Assembly: GCA_036346225.1 (NCBI GenBank)
Contig: JARFIW010001346.1
Coordinates: 186,001 to 250,000, forward strand
Reading direction: 5' to 3'
Length of the DNA: 64,000 nt
From: Platerodrilus igneus
Lineage: Eukaryota; Arthropoda; Insecta; Coleoptera; Lycidae
Shown here: piece by piece, positions 1 to 9,507 of the stretch
Layout: every line of letters begins with the position of its first letter
Position numbering within the stretch: the first letter of the stretch is position 1
The notes under the pieces: generated by a model
Told to the model about the DNA's origin: nothing
The model's database searches: none
The model's input: the letters and a program-made list of their open reading frames with translations, nothing else
Program-made: the position numbers and the translations under genes

Positions 1-1
1 G

Positions 2-196
2 TTCATATCGAGATCTAAGCCTCAACACAAATCTAAAAATACGCCTGAAAGTGAGATCAAAAGGTGCTCAAAGTTAATTCAAGGAAAAATATCAGAAATC
101 AAAAATAGATCATTCCGGCCAATAAGTAGAGCGGACATAACAAGGGATGCAAACCACAGACATTATGAGGTAACTCCAGTGACCGTTCCAAGTTAG
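2..196 (+). other. open reading frame entering from the left edge, unrecognised
   Basis: A frame is open from base 2 to a TAG at 194-196 and encodes about 64 residues rich in Lys, Arg and Ser, ending in VTPVTVPS. There is no start codon because the window cuts it. A possible splice donor (GAG|GTAACT) lies near 168-173, so it could be an exon of a host or transposon gene. I do not recognise it. Basic composition is all that can be said. Confidence 0.22.
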
Positions 197-599
197 CGAT
201 TTTTAAACATTTTATTATTTAAAGACTGTTTCAAATTTAATATTTGCTATACATTATGTATTTGTAAGAGTCATCAACTAGGTAATTTGAAAATATGAAA
301 ACAGGGAAAGCATCTTAGAATATTCGAAGATACTTGAGAGTAATTAAAAGATATTTTTGCTTGCTTTCAGGAAAGCATAAATTTGGTAAATGTAAATGTT
401 CTATACAGGGTAAAATTTTGAGGTTACACAACAATGTACATATTATCAATTATTGTATTGTGTGATTTTTGAACTGCTTCATTTGAACCCATTTAAAAGG
501 TAAAATAAGATTTATTATTAGGAAGTTGGGCATTCAGTGAGCTAGTCGTAGTAAACAAATAAAATATAACGTACAAATTGTGGGGCTTAAGAAAGTATA
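197..599. other. AT-rich stretch without recognised feature
   Basis: No open frame, RNA gene or clear repeat was seen here. Confidence 0.4.
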
Positions 600-745
600 T
601 CACAATAATATAATGGTACGCCCAATCGTGAGGCATTTCATATCGAATATAATGGCACCTATCGTAGGGACTTGAAATCCATAAGGGCTATATCATAGCA
701 ATTTAATGACACGCCCAATCGTGGGGCAAATCACAGCAATATTTA
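600..745 (+). repeat. diverged LTR/primer-binding-site-like repeats
   Basis: Two to three imperfect copies of a unit with cacgcccaatcgtggggca and catagcaat-like words. The same words occur at the end of the LTR and primer-binding region of Gypsy A (about 6050-6200), so this looks like a relic of a related Gypsy element's LTR end. Inference from shared short motifs only. Confidence 0.4.
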
Positions 746-1334
746 TGTATGCGTAAAGTAGAAACCCACAACTTGACTGGTATTATGACAGTAAACAAAA
801 CCGTTGTTATTGCTGCGTTACTGCTTGTAAGTTTGTTATTTACTTTGTGAACGTGAATAATATTCAGGGTGGTTATTTGCGACGCTCCCACCCTGAGCAC
901 GCCATCTATCCACGTCGTTGCGTATATAACCAAGTGTTCTTGCCTGGTCTTGTCTTGTGTGTGTTCACTACTTATTGCTGTTAATACGTAAACATTAGTA
1001 GTTACTATAAAACCTTCTTTAACACGATCATTCTTTGATAAACACAATAAGTAAAGTAACTAAGTATAGTTCACATACACATAAAACATATCATCAAGCA
1101 AAGATATAAGGGGCCACAATCTCCTCAAAATAATTACTCAACGTTAAGGTTCAATATATTGCCTTTATATTCGAGACGGATCTACAGCGTGAAAGCAACA
1201 CGTATCCCCCACTCAAAGATTTATCAGGAAAACGTTATTCATCAACTCGGCGAAGTGGTCGAAGTAAAACAACGCACACCAAATTTGTTCCGGTATTCAC
1301 TAAATTAATTTCAACAAATAATTTCTTTATTAAA
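746..1334. other. leader region upstream of BEL gag, LTR not resolved
   Basis: This stretch precedes the BEL/Pao gag start and should hold the element's 5' LTR end and leader. I could not match it to the candidate 3' LTR after 25697, so no LTR is called. The minus-strand open frame at 703-1047 has no family features. Confidence 0.3.
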
Positions 1335-1669
1335 ATGTCTTCTCAACAACTAAATGACAACAATGCTGCCGAATTAAGGAGTTTAGTTACTAAAATCAGT
1401 CAAATAAAAAGTCAATGACTGGTTTTAAAACATTTTTGACAATGTTATCAATGTACCAAATTATTTCGAAGTGGAATCACGACTTTTGGAAATTGAAAAT
1501 ACCGTGTTAATTATTTTTGTAATATTGAGGATAAAACAGAAATAATATTCGAGCAAATTAAAGATCCCGAACGCAAGGCCTTTGAAGATGCCGATTAAAA
1601 AGCCATTGCAGAAGCAAAAGAATTGTTAGACGAGTTACAAACAAACAGTCGAAGTAATCAAGGTATTAA
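1335..1669 (+). pseudogene. gag: BEL/Pao gag, N-terminal part (split gene)
   Basis: Starts at ATG 1335 (MSSQQLNDNN) and reads as the N-terminal region of BEL/Pao Gag: a coiled segment, a (F)KTF motif in another frame, then a Glu/Lys-rich helix ending in ELLDELQTNSR. An early stop follows KISQIKSQ and looks like a single-base indel, because similarity resumes in the next frame; a further shift occurs around 1500. The gene stops abruptly at the TTAA target of the 1670-15524 transposon. The rest of Gag resumes after 15528 in the matching frame. Gag forms the virus-like particle in such retrotransposons. Family call rests on the arrangement plus the downstream pol. Confidence 0.6.
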
Positions 1670-1682
1670 GGGCGCGATAGCA
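1666..1682 (+). repeat. left end of TTAA transposon (target site plus TIR)
   Basis: TTAA followed by GGGCGCGATAGCA. The first 9 bases are perfectly inverted at the right end; similarity past that is weak. Confidence 0.75.
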
Positions 1683-2966
1683 TCCCTCTATTTTCATAAC
1701 ACGAACTAATTTTTAAATAGCCGCCTTTGTGATATAGCTTTCGCATGATAGAGGGAACTACTTTATTTTAACTTTAGTAGTTTAGTGGTTCGTTTCCAGG
1801 TTAGGCAAATAACGGTTGCTAGGATACGGCACGATGCTGGTTTATTTTCTCCATTCCTGTAACTATTCGTCGTAAATGACCTTCAGTGAATTTGAAGTTA
1901 TTGAACAGCAAGCAAAGCGTTAGGTACATAGTGCATTCTAATAATAACCAAGGTCGTTTACCAAAACAAATTTGTATTGTATTGTATTATTTCATTTATG
2001 TGCATATGGTATTCGCTAATTTTTATTTTTGAATGTCGTAGTTTATTGTTCATAGAGTGACATTTCGTTATTATTATAAACAAACATTTAATGCTTTATT
2101 TAGTGTGGGTGTATTTGCGCTTGAGGGTAAGTATATTCTAAAATTCTTATACTTTGTGGATAGACAGATAAGTAATGGACAAAATTAATTATATATTTCA
2201 TTCGATTTTGAAAATGCGTGTTCAAATATTGACATTAATTTTTGTAGATTTGATTTAGTCCAGCAAGTACTGTCTTCTCGAATAAATAAATTATTTGTTT
2301 TGCATACATTATTTTATCAAAAATATTCATTATTTAATTTATGATACCGAATGGTGAAAATGACAGAAACTGTGTACACTAACTTTTTTTGTCCTATATA
2401 AATCAGTTTAAAAACGATATAAACCCTATTTATAATTTAAGCAGTTCCCTAAAAATGTCTTATGTTGTAATTATTTAAGGTACCAAAACTTTAAAAAACT
2501 CTTTTAAAATTTATTGAGATCCAGCCTAATAGATTTTTCAAAATCTTACTTTTAAGAAAAAACAACGTTTTGAAATTTCTGGCGAAAATATAACTATTAC
2601 TAATAACATGAAAAGTCAGATTTCAAATTTTTTTCACAATTATACTTTTCTTTTCAAAACTTAAAGAAGAAAACACCTATTTCTAAAAAATTTGAAATAA
2701 TGTCCTAGGACTAAAAATGATTAACTGATTCTAAAAATGTACAAAACTATAGGGTGTGTAGTTTATACAGTACTTTTCACTTCTAGTCAGACCGTAAAGA
2801 ATTTGAAATTCACAATTATTTCAAAAAATTTGTACCCCTGCTTTGACTTGTACAAGTCTCTCAAATTTCAAATATTTAGCTGAAATACGAAAAAAGTTAC
2901 AGTATACTTACTCCCTGTTATCGCCTGGTGTAAAGTTTCTTTTATTTACATATTTACATTTTTCAG
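1683..2966. other. 5' region of the TTAA transposon, no coding seen
   Basis: AT-rich, with no convincing open frame. A first transposase exon with the start codon probably lies here but was not identified. Confidence 0.35.
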
Positions 2967-3076
2967 ACGGGTAAATATAAGAAAGTGTATAACCAAAATC
3001 CAGGTGGCACCAGAAAACGATCGTCCAAGTCTAAAGCAGCCCGCTTAAGATGGCTGAAAATGCAACAATTACCGCT
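2967..3076 (+). pseudogene. transposase exon (basic N-terminal segment)
   Basis: Preceded by a good acceptor (tttttcag) and followed by a donor (gtaagt). It encodes a basic segment with RKRSSKSKAARLRW, resembling the DNA-binding N-terminal region of insect Mutator-like transposase-domain proteins. The split codon at its end (CT) joins the next exon's T and keeps the frame, which supports real splicing. Upstream exon unknown. Confidence 0.5.
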
Positions 3077-3807
3077 GTAAGTTATAATACATTCAGTAGT
3101 GTAGCTAGGATATCCTTATGTGGCTGTTTATTTTGGAATATAAAATCCAAAAACAATGAAAGTATACCTATTTAAATGTCGCATATCCACCCACAAGAAT
3201 TATACATTCTTCAGATGCCTTGAGAATAGAAAACCACAAATTACCCGACTCTCCACTTATGACTATTTGGAATTTATAAATATGATAATGCAAACTAAAA
3301 ATATAAGCGTTTTCGCATTCTTCATAGAACTAAGTTAGTGTGATTACCCTGAAATTATGACGTAGAAAAAAATTACTTAGTATTTTTTCAATGAATAGTT
3401 TTAAATGTAAGTCAGAATAGCACATCTGTACTGTATTAGAAATACTCATCAAATTTATAGGGTACATACATAACAATATTTACGTTTTTACCTCGTTGAA
3501 TTTTGATAGCTGTGTTTTACAAAATATTATTAATTTTTGTCTAAAATTCGATAGGATTTTATAAGCTTTAAATTGTTTTTGACAACAATGCAAAGAATTT
3601 TTGTGCAATTTTGAACGAAGTAAGCTCTCAGATATGTCATATGATTTTTATATAATTATTAAGTACTGACACTAAAAATGAGTTATTTTGCCTCACCTGC
3701 AAACTATGGTTCAAGCCTTCTAACTACACTGGTTATGCCCCTGTTACATTATAATTTCACAAATACACATATTAATTAGATGTCATAATAAAACCCAAAC
3801 TTTTCAG
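3077..3807 (+). other. intron of the transposase gene
   Basis: GTAAGT...TTTTCAG borders with phase-compatible exons. The small open frame at 3156-3338 inside it shows no family features. Confidence 0.45.
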
Positions 3808-3955
3808 TTTCAAATCCACATCAGATAATTTAGACAAGCCTGGCCCATCAGGTTTGCAAAGATTATCTGAGGTAGTTAGTAATCCAAGTACTTTATCTAA
3901 AAAAACTTCCGAGCCAGAACCAATGCAGTCGCAGACTGAGACAGAGTATGCTGAT
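3808..3955 (+). pseudogene. transposase exon (Ser/Pro/Glu-rich linker)
   Basis: Follows a ttttcag acceptor and encodes a polar linker (DNLDKPGPSGLQRLSE, then EPEPMQSQTE). A stop lies shortly after (TAA, 3962-3964), so the donor should be just before it; the exact donor is not resolved (GTATGC near 3944 is one candidate). Low complexity gives no function by itself. It is assigned by frame continuity with the exon before. Confidence 0.42.
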
Positions 3956-4001
3956 TTGTATAAATAATCTAAATTATTATATCATTGTATTTCATATTTA
4001 G

Positions 4002-4083
4002 AGCACTGTGAAAAATCAACTGAGGAAAGGTCACATACACTTCCAGATAATTGGTCATTTATACCAGAAGCAGACTATAATAG
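4002..4083 (+). pseudogene. transposase exon before the Gypsy A-bearing intron
   Basis: Acceptor tatttag, donor AG|GTAATA. It encodes HCEKSTEERSHTL then DNWSFIPEADYN. It ends with two bases of a codon (AG), completed by the first base (A) of the exon at 11675. This exact phase match across 7.6 kb indicates that Gypsy A inserted into an intron. Confidence 0.48.
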
Positions 4084-4183
4084 GTAATACAAATGGTTAT
4101 TTGTATTTAATACCCATGTCGGAAACTATGTATAGGTAGGAAATTTATCTACAGGGTGATACATTTAGTATGTCAAAATTAGC

Positions 4184-4204
4184 TATATATATATATATAT
4201 ATAT
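4184..4204. repeat. (TA)n microsatellite, Gypsy A target
   Basis: An alternating AT run directly before the 5' LTR. It continues after the 3' LTR (11467-11483), so the target duplication (ATAT) is not unique in sequence. Confidence 0.8.
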
Positions 4205-6162
4205 TGCTGTGATAAGGGGTTGTTTAAGGGTGTACCTTATAGTAAAGGTCGTTTAGAAATGAGAAATTACCTAGGCAGCAGAGAACTGCATTTATTTAGT
4301 GAAGAATTGAGAAATAAAGTAGTTTGTAAATAGTAAGCAGTCAACACCCTGTATAAATAGTTTTAAGCGACGTAAATAAACATAGGAAGACGCATAGTTA
4401 GCGTAGAAACAAGGAAGACATTCATTAGGTAAATAGTAAATATTTAATACCCTGTAGATAAAGTTTTAGTTAATTTGGGTAAAGCAAGTAATAATATTTT
4501 TCAGTGGAAGTACGCGTATATTTATAAGTAAACGATAAAGTGCAAGCAGACACGCATTCAAAAGAGTTCCAAACGATTAGATTAATACGGAGATAGAAAT
4601 AGAGCTTCAGGAAGCATAATATAAATGCGTGCAAATAGCTAACCATTTTTGATAAGAAAGGAGATTAAAAATTGCGTGAATAACATGTAAATATGAAAAT
4701 TAAAAGTCGAATTGCATCAGTTGTTTATGGAAAAGCAATTAGATCTATCAAAACACCGCATGTTGATAACGAAGACAGCTGCATGCAGGTTACAATTATT
4801 GTGAATCGTGTAGAATTACATCAGAAACTACTTTGAATGTAATTATTTGATTGGTTTTAAATGGGCGACGAGTTGTAGACCATACCCACTGACGGAGTGG
4901 GAATTCAATAATATATTAGCAGGTGCAGTGATAATGAGGTCAGTTTGCAAATCAACAAAGGCCGAAGTGCGCCGCTATGAAATAAAGTGATACGTAATAA
5001 TTTTAAAAGTGAAAGATAAAATAAGTGCCAAGATGAAAACTATAATTGCCGATTAAACGGCTTCTATGTCGAGGGGGAAACAAACTACGATTTCTAAGTC
5101 CGGGGCAAAATAAAGTAATACAATTTCTAAGTCTGGGGAAGAGTAATACAATTTCTAAGTCTGGGGGAAGAATAATACAATTTTAGTAAGGGAAGAAAAT
5201 AAACTACGATTTCAAGTCAGAGGACAATGATAATAAGAATTCTATTCTAAGTTTGAGGAAATTGATTGATAAGAAGTAATAAGTCTGATATGAAACGACA
5301 ATAAATTGGAGTGCATAAGTTAATGGTAGTCCAGAGGGTGATGGCAATAATTTAAATGCAATGGTTCAAGCGTATATTTCGAATGTGCATGTAATAATCC
5401 CACATTGGGGGAAGATAATTTTTATTCAAATGGAAGCGTCGATGTGAAGAAAATAGACCAGGTCAGATTTTTTAGTTATAAGACATTTTATTTTTCTATA
5501 TATTTTTTATTTTGAATATTGAATTTGCTTAATATAATATGAATGTGAAAAAGTCAAGAAAAGAAGTTGCATACGTATAAAGTGAGTAATATGATAACAG
5601 GTTTAGAACGTTCTACACTTCGTTGATAAGGATAATAGGTTTTTTGGTGACTTTGGGTTTTGAGTAAATAGTATATGATGTTTAATAAATGAAATTTACA
5701 ACATTAACTAATTGAAAAGTGTATTACAAATAATTTACAAAAACTGCATAATATATTAGTTTCATTATATAAAATCGAAATTAACTGAATTTCATAATTC
5801 CAAATAAATGCTAGTCGAGGTCATAAGATAAAGTTAATAAGAGAGTGATTTGATAATTTAAATAGTTCAAGGAGGAGCTACGAGTTGAATAGGAAATTGA
5901 TAACAAGTAAGGCGGTAACGTACCGAGTTTTGTTATTGGTTGACAAGGTTGGTTCAAGATAAAATCCAGTTAAGTTTCTGGAGGGAATTGATAGCAATAT
6001 TAATAAGACGTCCCAACGTCGGAGGAGATAATTACAATCTTGTTTATTCATAGCAATAAATAATATGGTCGCTCAAATGATGGAGCGCGTATAATAATAG
6101 AGGGTCATAGCAAATAATATAACAGCCCAACGTAGGGGCACGATAATTCCAGTAGCATAGCA
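4205..6162 (+). repeat. Gypsy A 5' LTR
   Basis: Begins TGCTGTGATAAGG and ends CATAGCA; pairs with 9508-11466. Contains an AAGTCTGGGG minisatellite near 5078-5190 and PBS-like repeats in its last 160 bases. Confidence 0.88.
5078..5190 (+). repeat. minisatellite inside the Gypsy A LTR
   Basis: Four or so imperfect copies of a roughly 30-bp unit containing AATACAATTTCTAAGTCTGG. The equivalent array is at 10384-10500 in the other LTR. Confidence 0.7.
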
Positions 6163-6171
6163 AAATTAATA

Positions 6172-6189
6172 TGGCTACCCAAGCTTGGG
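6172..6189 (+). promoter_or_regulatory. Gypsy A primer-binding site, degenerate
   Basis: Nine bases after the LTR end reads TGGCTACCCAAGCTTGGG, resembling the TGGCGCCCAACGTGGGGC site typical of Gypsy elements. Inferred role: tRNA primer for minus-strand synthesis. Confidence 0.5.
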
Positions 6190-6414
6190 GCACGAATTAG
6201 AGCACGAATTAAAGCACGATTTTACCACAGTAAAATATAACCTGAGATTAAGAGGCACAAATTAATTTAAAAATAAATTTAAAAATACGATCGCGAGATT
6301 TATAATACATTAATTAAACTAAACCGGAGATTTAAAATGTTCAATTAGGGAAAAATAAAGAAATTTGTACAGTAATTAAAGTTTGGTAGATTTATTTAGT
6401 ATTTAAAAGTTTAG

Positions 6415-7125
6415 AGTAAAAATAATAATTTCAAAATAGAGAAAGGATCCCAAGAAAACATAACGTTGGAGAGAAGTTTGAGCGAAGAACCGAGAATTTT
6501 ACAAGAAGCCAAAATGTTGGAGATCCTAATGGCATTAGATAATAAGATGGATAGAAGTGAAGAAGCCATAAAAATAATCGCAACAAAAATGGATGAAAAT
6601 AGCGAGAAATTGGGAAGTGAAATCAAAATTCTTAGCAATGGTCTGAAGGAAACGAACCACACCATCGCTGAAACTAAGGCACAGATGAATGTAAGAATTG
6701 GGAGAGTTTCTGAGGAAATAAACGGTCTATGGGACCATATTACTTTAGCTAAAACGAAACAAGAAGACCACAAAAGCGAGTCCAACGATAAAATTACGAA
6801 TTTAAATATTAAATTAGGAAAAATTGAAGAAAATTGCGAAACGGAGTTCAGATCAATAAACCAAGAAATAAATAATTCAAAAAGTAATCCAATAAATTTT
6901 AATAGAGAACCAATTAGGCTAGTTCAAACAAACCTTTCAATTGAACAGTTTACTAAATTTTACGGGAACGGAAAATTAAATCCGAAGATATTTCTGAAAA
7001 ATTTTAAAATGTTGATACAAGGATCTACAGATGAATTATACAAATTAAATTTAATCAGAGCAATACTAAGAGGAAATGCTGAGAAGTGGTACAATTTAGT
7101 AGAGAGTGAAATAGAAACATTTTAA
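6415..7125 (+). pseudogene. gag: Gypsy A gag, N-terminal part
   Basis: The frame is open from 6415, but the first in-frame ATG is only at 6514, so the original start may be lost. The first part is a long coiled coil (Glu/Lys/Ile heptads). The second part (SIEQFTKFYGNGKLNPKIFL) onward, with LIRAILRGNAEKWYN, is the Retrotrans_gag-type capsid domain. A TAA after SEIETF interrupts the frame at 7123, and similarity carries on past it (QFESKFLRQFWS). The product would be the structural particle protein. About 240 residues before the stop. Confidence 0.65.
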
Positions 7126-7575
7126 CAGTTTGAAAGCAAATTTTTACGTCAATTCTGGAGTGACAATCAGCAAGATAGGATTCGAGATAACTTAAGTATG
7201 GGAAGATATAATTCAGAGAAAGGAATAACGCGAGAATTATATGCGATTGAGAAATTTACTGTAGCAAAGCAATTGGATCCTCTTTTAGAAGATAAAATTA
7301 TTATAAGATATTTAGCAGGTCATTTTAACGTTGAAGTAAAGCGATACATAACGACGCAAAATATAGTGGATAGGGATACATTTAGTGATTATTTGCAGAG
7401 ATATGATGATTTGGAAACTGATTATGAAATGGAAAATAATGTTAGGGATCGACGCACAAATTTTATAAGGAATGATGAGACTCGGAATAATTATAGAAGG
7501 AACAATTACCATTATGATCGTGGAAGAAATTTTAATAGGGGGAACTATGGCAATTTTAATAATGATTTTAGGTAA
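7126..7575 (+). pseudogene. gag: Gypsy A gag, C-terminal part
   Basis: Continues the capsid domain in the same frame as the part before (first ATG 7198), then an Arg/Asn/Gly-rich basic tail (RRNNYHYDRGRNFNRGNYG) typical of nucleic-acid-binding Gag tails without zinc knuckles. It ends with a TAA at 7573. The separation from the first part by a stop is decay, not design, as far as can be seen. Confidence 0.6.
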
Positions 7576-7781
7576 AACAGGGATACTGGTCAGATACCAA
7601 GGCAACGAATGGAGAGAACGGATCATGAGGGAAATTATAATGGCAGAGGAATAAATAGGCAGAAAAATGATGATCGACGGACGCAAGCTAGAAATATTAA
7701 TAGTATGGAAATAAGGAATACGAATCGCACAGATACAGGAATAACGAGTCAGGCAGGACCTTCAACGCGAAATCAGGATTT

Positions 7782-8297
7782 TTGGGTACGGACGAACCAA
7801 GGAAAATTCTACGAATTAACGGATACAGAAATCAGCGCGAGTTTATTAAACATGAAATGGATAATGGATTAGGAAGATTTGAAAGGAGCTTATTACCAAT
7901 AATTAATTTAAAGGTGGAAGATAAAATAGTTAAAGTGTTAATTGATACTGGAGCAGAGGCATCACTTGTTGCGGAAGAATTTGTTAAACGAAAAAAATTG
8001 GGGGATAAAGCAATACCTATAGCGAGGTGTAATTTAGTGGCACCAAATAATAAGAAATTTAGTGTGATAAATGAAATGGTAATTCTGAGATGTGAAATGG
8101 GGGATATGATATGGGAAAATAATTTTATGGTAGTACCTGGACTAAAGATAGATGTTATATTTGAGATGAATATGATAGATAAGTTGGGGTTGAAGATAAA
8201 TGCGGAATGCAAAGAGATTGAGTGTAATGGTAAATATATTAAATGGTATGAAGAGGGAAATATTAAAATAAAAGATGACTGTGTGAATATTAATTAG
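7782..8297 (+). CDS. pro: Gypsy A aspartic protease
   Basis: The frame contains VLIDTGAEASLV (about residue 55-66), the catalytic D-T/S-G motif of retropepsins, followed by the hydrophobic flap-side strands and a VIFEMNMIDKLGL segment that matches the usual IIGMDFL position. It would process Gag-Pol. The start used is ATG 7782, but in such elements the protease is normally part of a Gag-Pol frame and would need frameshifting. It ends with TAG at 8295, and RT follows after a 70-bp gap. Confidence 0.7.
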   Translation: MGTDEPRKILRINGYRNQREFIKHEMDNGLGRFERSLLPIINLKVEDKIVKVLIDTGAEASLVAEEFVKRKKLGDKAIPIARCNLVAPNNKKFSVINEMVILRCEMGDMIWENNFMVVPGLKIDVIFEMNMIDKLGLKINAECKEIECNGKYIKWYEEGNIKIKDDCVNIN

Positions 8298-8369
8298 TTT
8301 AGTGATGAGATCGATAATGGGGGTAATGAAAATGAATATATTAAGTGTCCAGATGATTTAAGAAATAGG

Positions 8370-9206
8370 GTGAATATATTATTGAATAAGCATTCAGAAT
8401 TAATTGGGTCGAAGTCGAGAATTGCCACGGGTTATGTGCACAAGTTGGAAATAATAAATAAAGAGCCGTTTAACAGTAAAATGTATCCTATTCCAGTAGT
8501 ATATAGGAATAGAGTGAAGGAAGAAATTGAAGAAATGTTACGTGAAGGTATTATAGAGAGCTCCAGTACGAATTTTGTGAATTCATTAGTAGTCGTCGTG
8601 AAGAAAAGTGATAATAGTATTAAGTTGTGTATAAATACAAGTGAAATTAATAAGCGAACGAAGCCGCAATATAATTGTCCACCAAAGATAGATAGAATAT
8701 TAGGGAAAATAGGTAATAGGAAAATTTATAGCAAGTTACGTTTAAAAAGTTCATTTTGTTTGATTCCATTAGCGCGAGAATCAAGGAAGTATACGGGTTT
8801 TTCGGTAGAAGGAAAATTATACCAATTTAGGGTGGTCCCGGTTGGTTTGTCCTCGAGTACGAATGCATTAGAGAATGTAATGAAGAATATTTTGGGACCG
8901 TACGAGGAATTTAGTATCCACTATAAGGATGAAATATTGACATTTAGTGATAGTGTAGAGCAACACTACGTACAGTTAGATAGGATATTGTTAGAGCTGA
9001 GTATAGCTGGTTTGATTTTGGATTTAAGGAAGTGTGAATTTTTTCAAAGTAGGGTTAGATTTTTAGGATATAGAATTGACAATAAGGATAGAATTAGGAA
9101 ATATGAATTAAAAGGACCCCGATTTAAAAGTATGACTAAGAAATATAAATTAAAAAAACCCAGATTCAAGAGTGATAAGAGGGAAGTTAGAAATAAATGT
9201 AATTGA
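8370..9206 (+). pseudogene. pol: Gypsy A reverse transcriptase, truncated and catalytically altered
   Basis: Reads as a Gypsy RT: IIESSSTNFVNSLVVVVKK (template grip), SKLRLKSSFCLIPLA where an Asp is expected before LKSS, then QFRVVPVGLSSS, then SIHYKDEIL where YxDD is expected. Both catalytic Asp positions thus appear changed. After the RT thumb (CEFFQSRVRFLGYRI) the protein ends in odd tandem basic words (KGPRFKSMTKK, KKPRFKSDKR) instead of RNase H. No integrase follows. The enzyme is almost surely inactive. Confidence 0.75.
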
Positions 9207-9447
9207 ATTGACCCATGCAAAGGAACATTAATAAATGAATGAAATATAAGATAAATTTATGAATAGGTATACATAGAAAAATAGAATAGGATTTGAATAT
9301 AAGAATAGGTATAGGTACGAATAGTGTAGTATAATAGGACATAGGTATGAGATAAATAAAATGTAAATATGGGACTAATAAAGCAAAAGTTAGATTTCAA
9401 AATGGAAATAAAAATAGAACAATTTTATACCAATGTGAGTTTAAGTT
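9207..9447. other. Gypsy A: short purine-rich spacer replacing RNase H and integrase
   Basis: Low-complexity GAATAGG/ATAGGTA-type sequence; nothing coding. The element has lost the 2-3 kb that normally lies here. Confidence 0.6.
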
Positions 9448-9461
9448 CACGTTGGGCGCCA
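9448..9461 (-). promoter_or_regulatory. antisense PBS-like motif near the 3' LTR of Gypsy A
   Basis: cacgttgggcgcca is the reverse complement of a canonical Gypsy primer-binding site (TGGCGCCCAACGTG). It matches the real site of Gypsy B at 35761-35772 better than Gypsy A's own site does. It points the wrong way for this element. Confidence 0.45.
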
Positions 9462-9497
9462 AAAAGGACATTGTTAAAAAATTTTATATTTTAATTT

Positions 9498-9504
9498 GGG
9501 GGAA
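9498..9504 (+). promoter_or_regulatory. Gypsy A polypurine tract
   Basis: GGGGGAA three bases before the 3' LTR start, the expected position for the plus-strand primer. Confidence 0.65.
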
Positions 9505-9507
9505 TTA

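Noticed and set aside
2..196. Host gene exon
   Set aside because: The open frame is too short and too featureless to claim more than an unrecognised fragment.
703..1047. Minus-strand open frame of 114 codons
   Set aside because: No family features, crosses LTR-like repeats, and opposes the BEL gag that follows.
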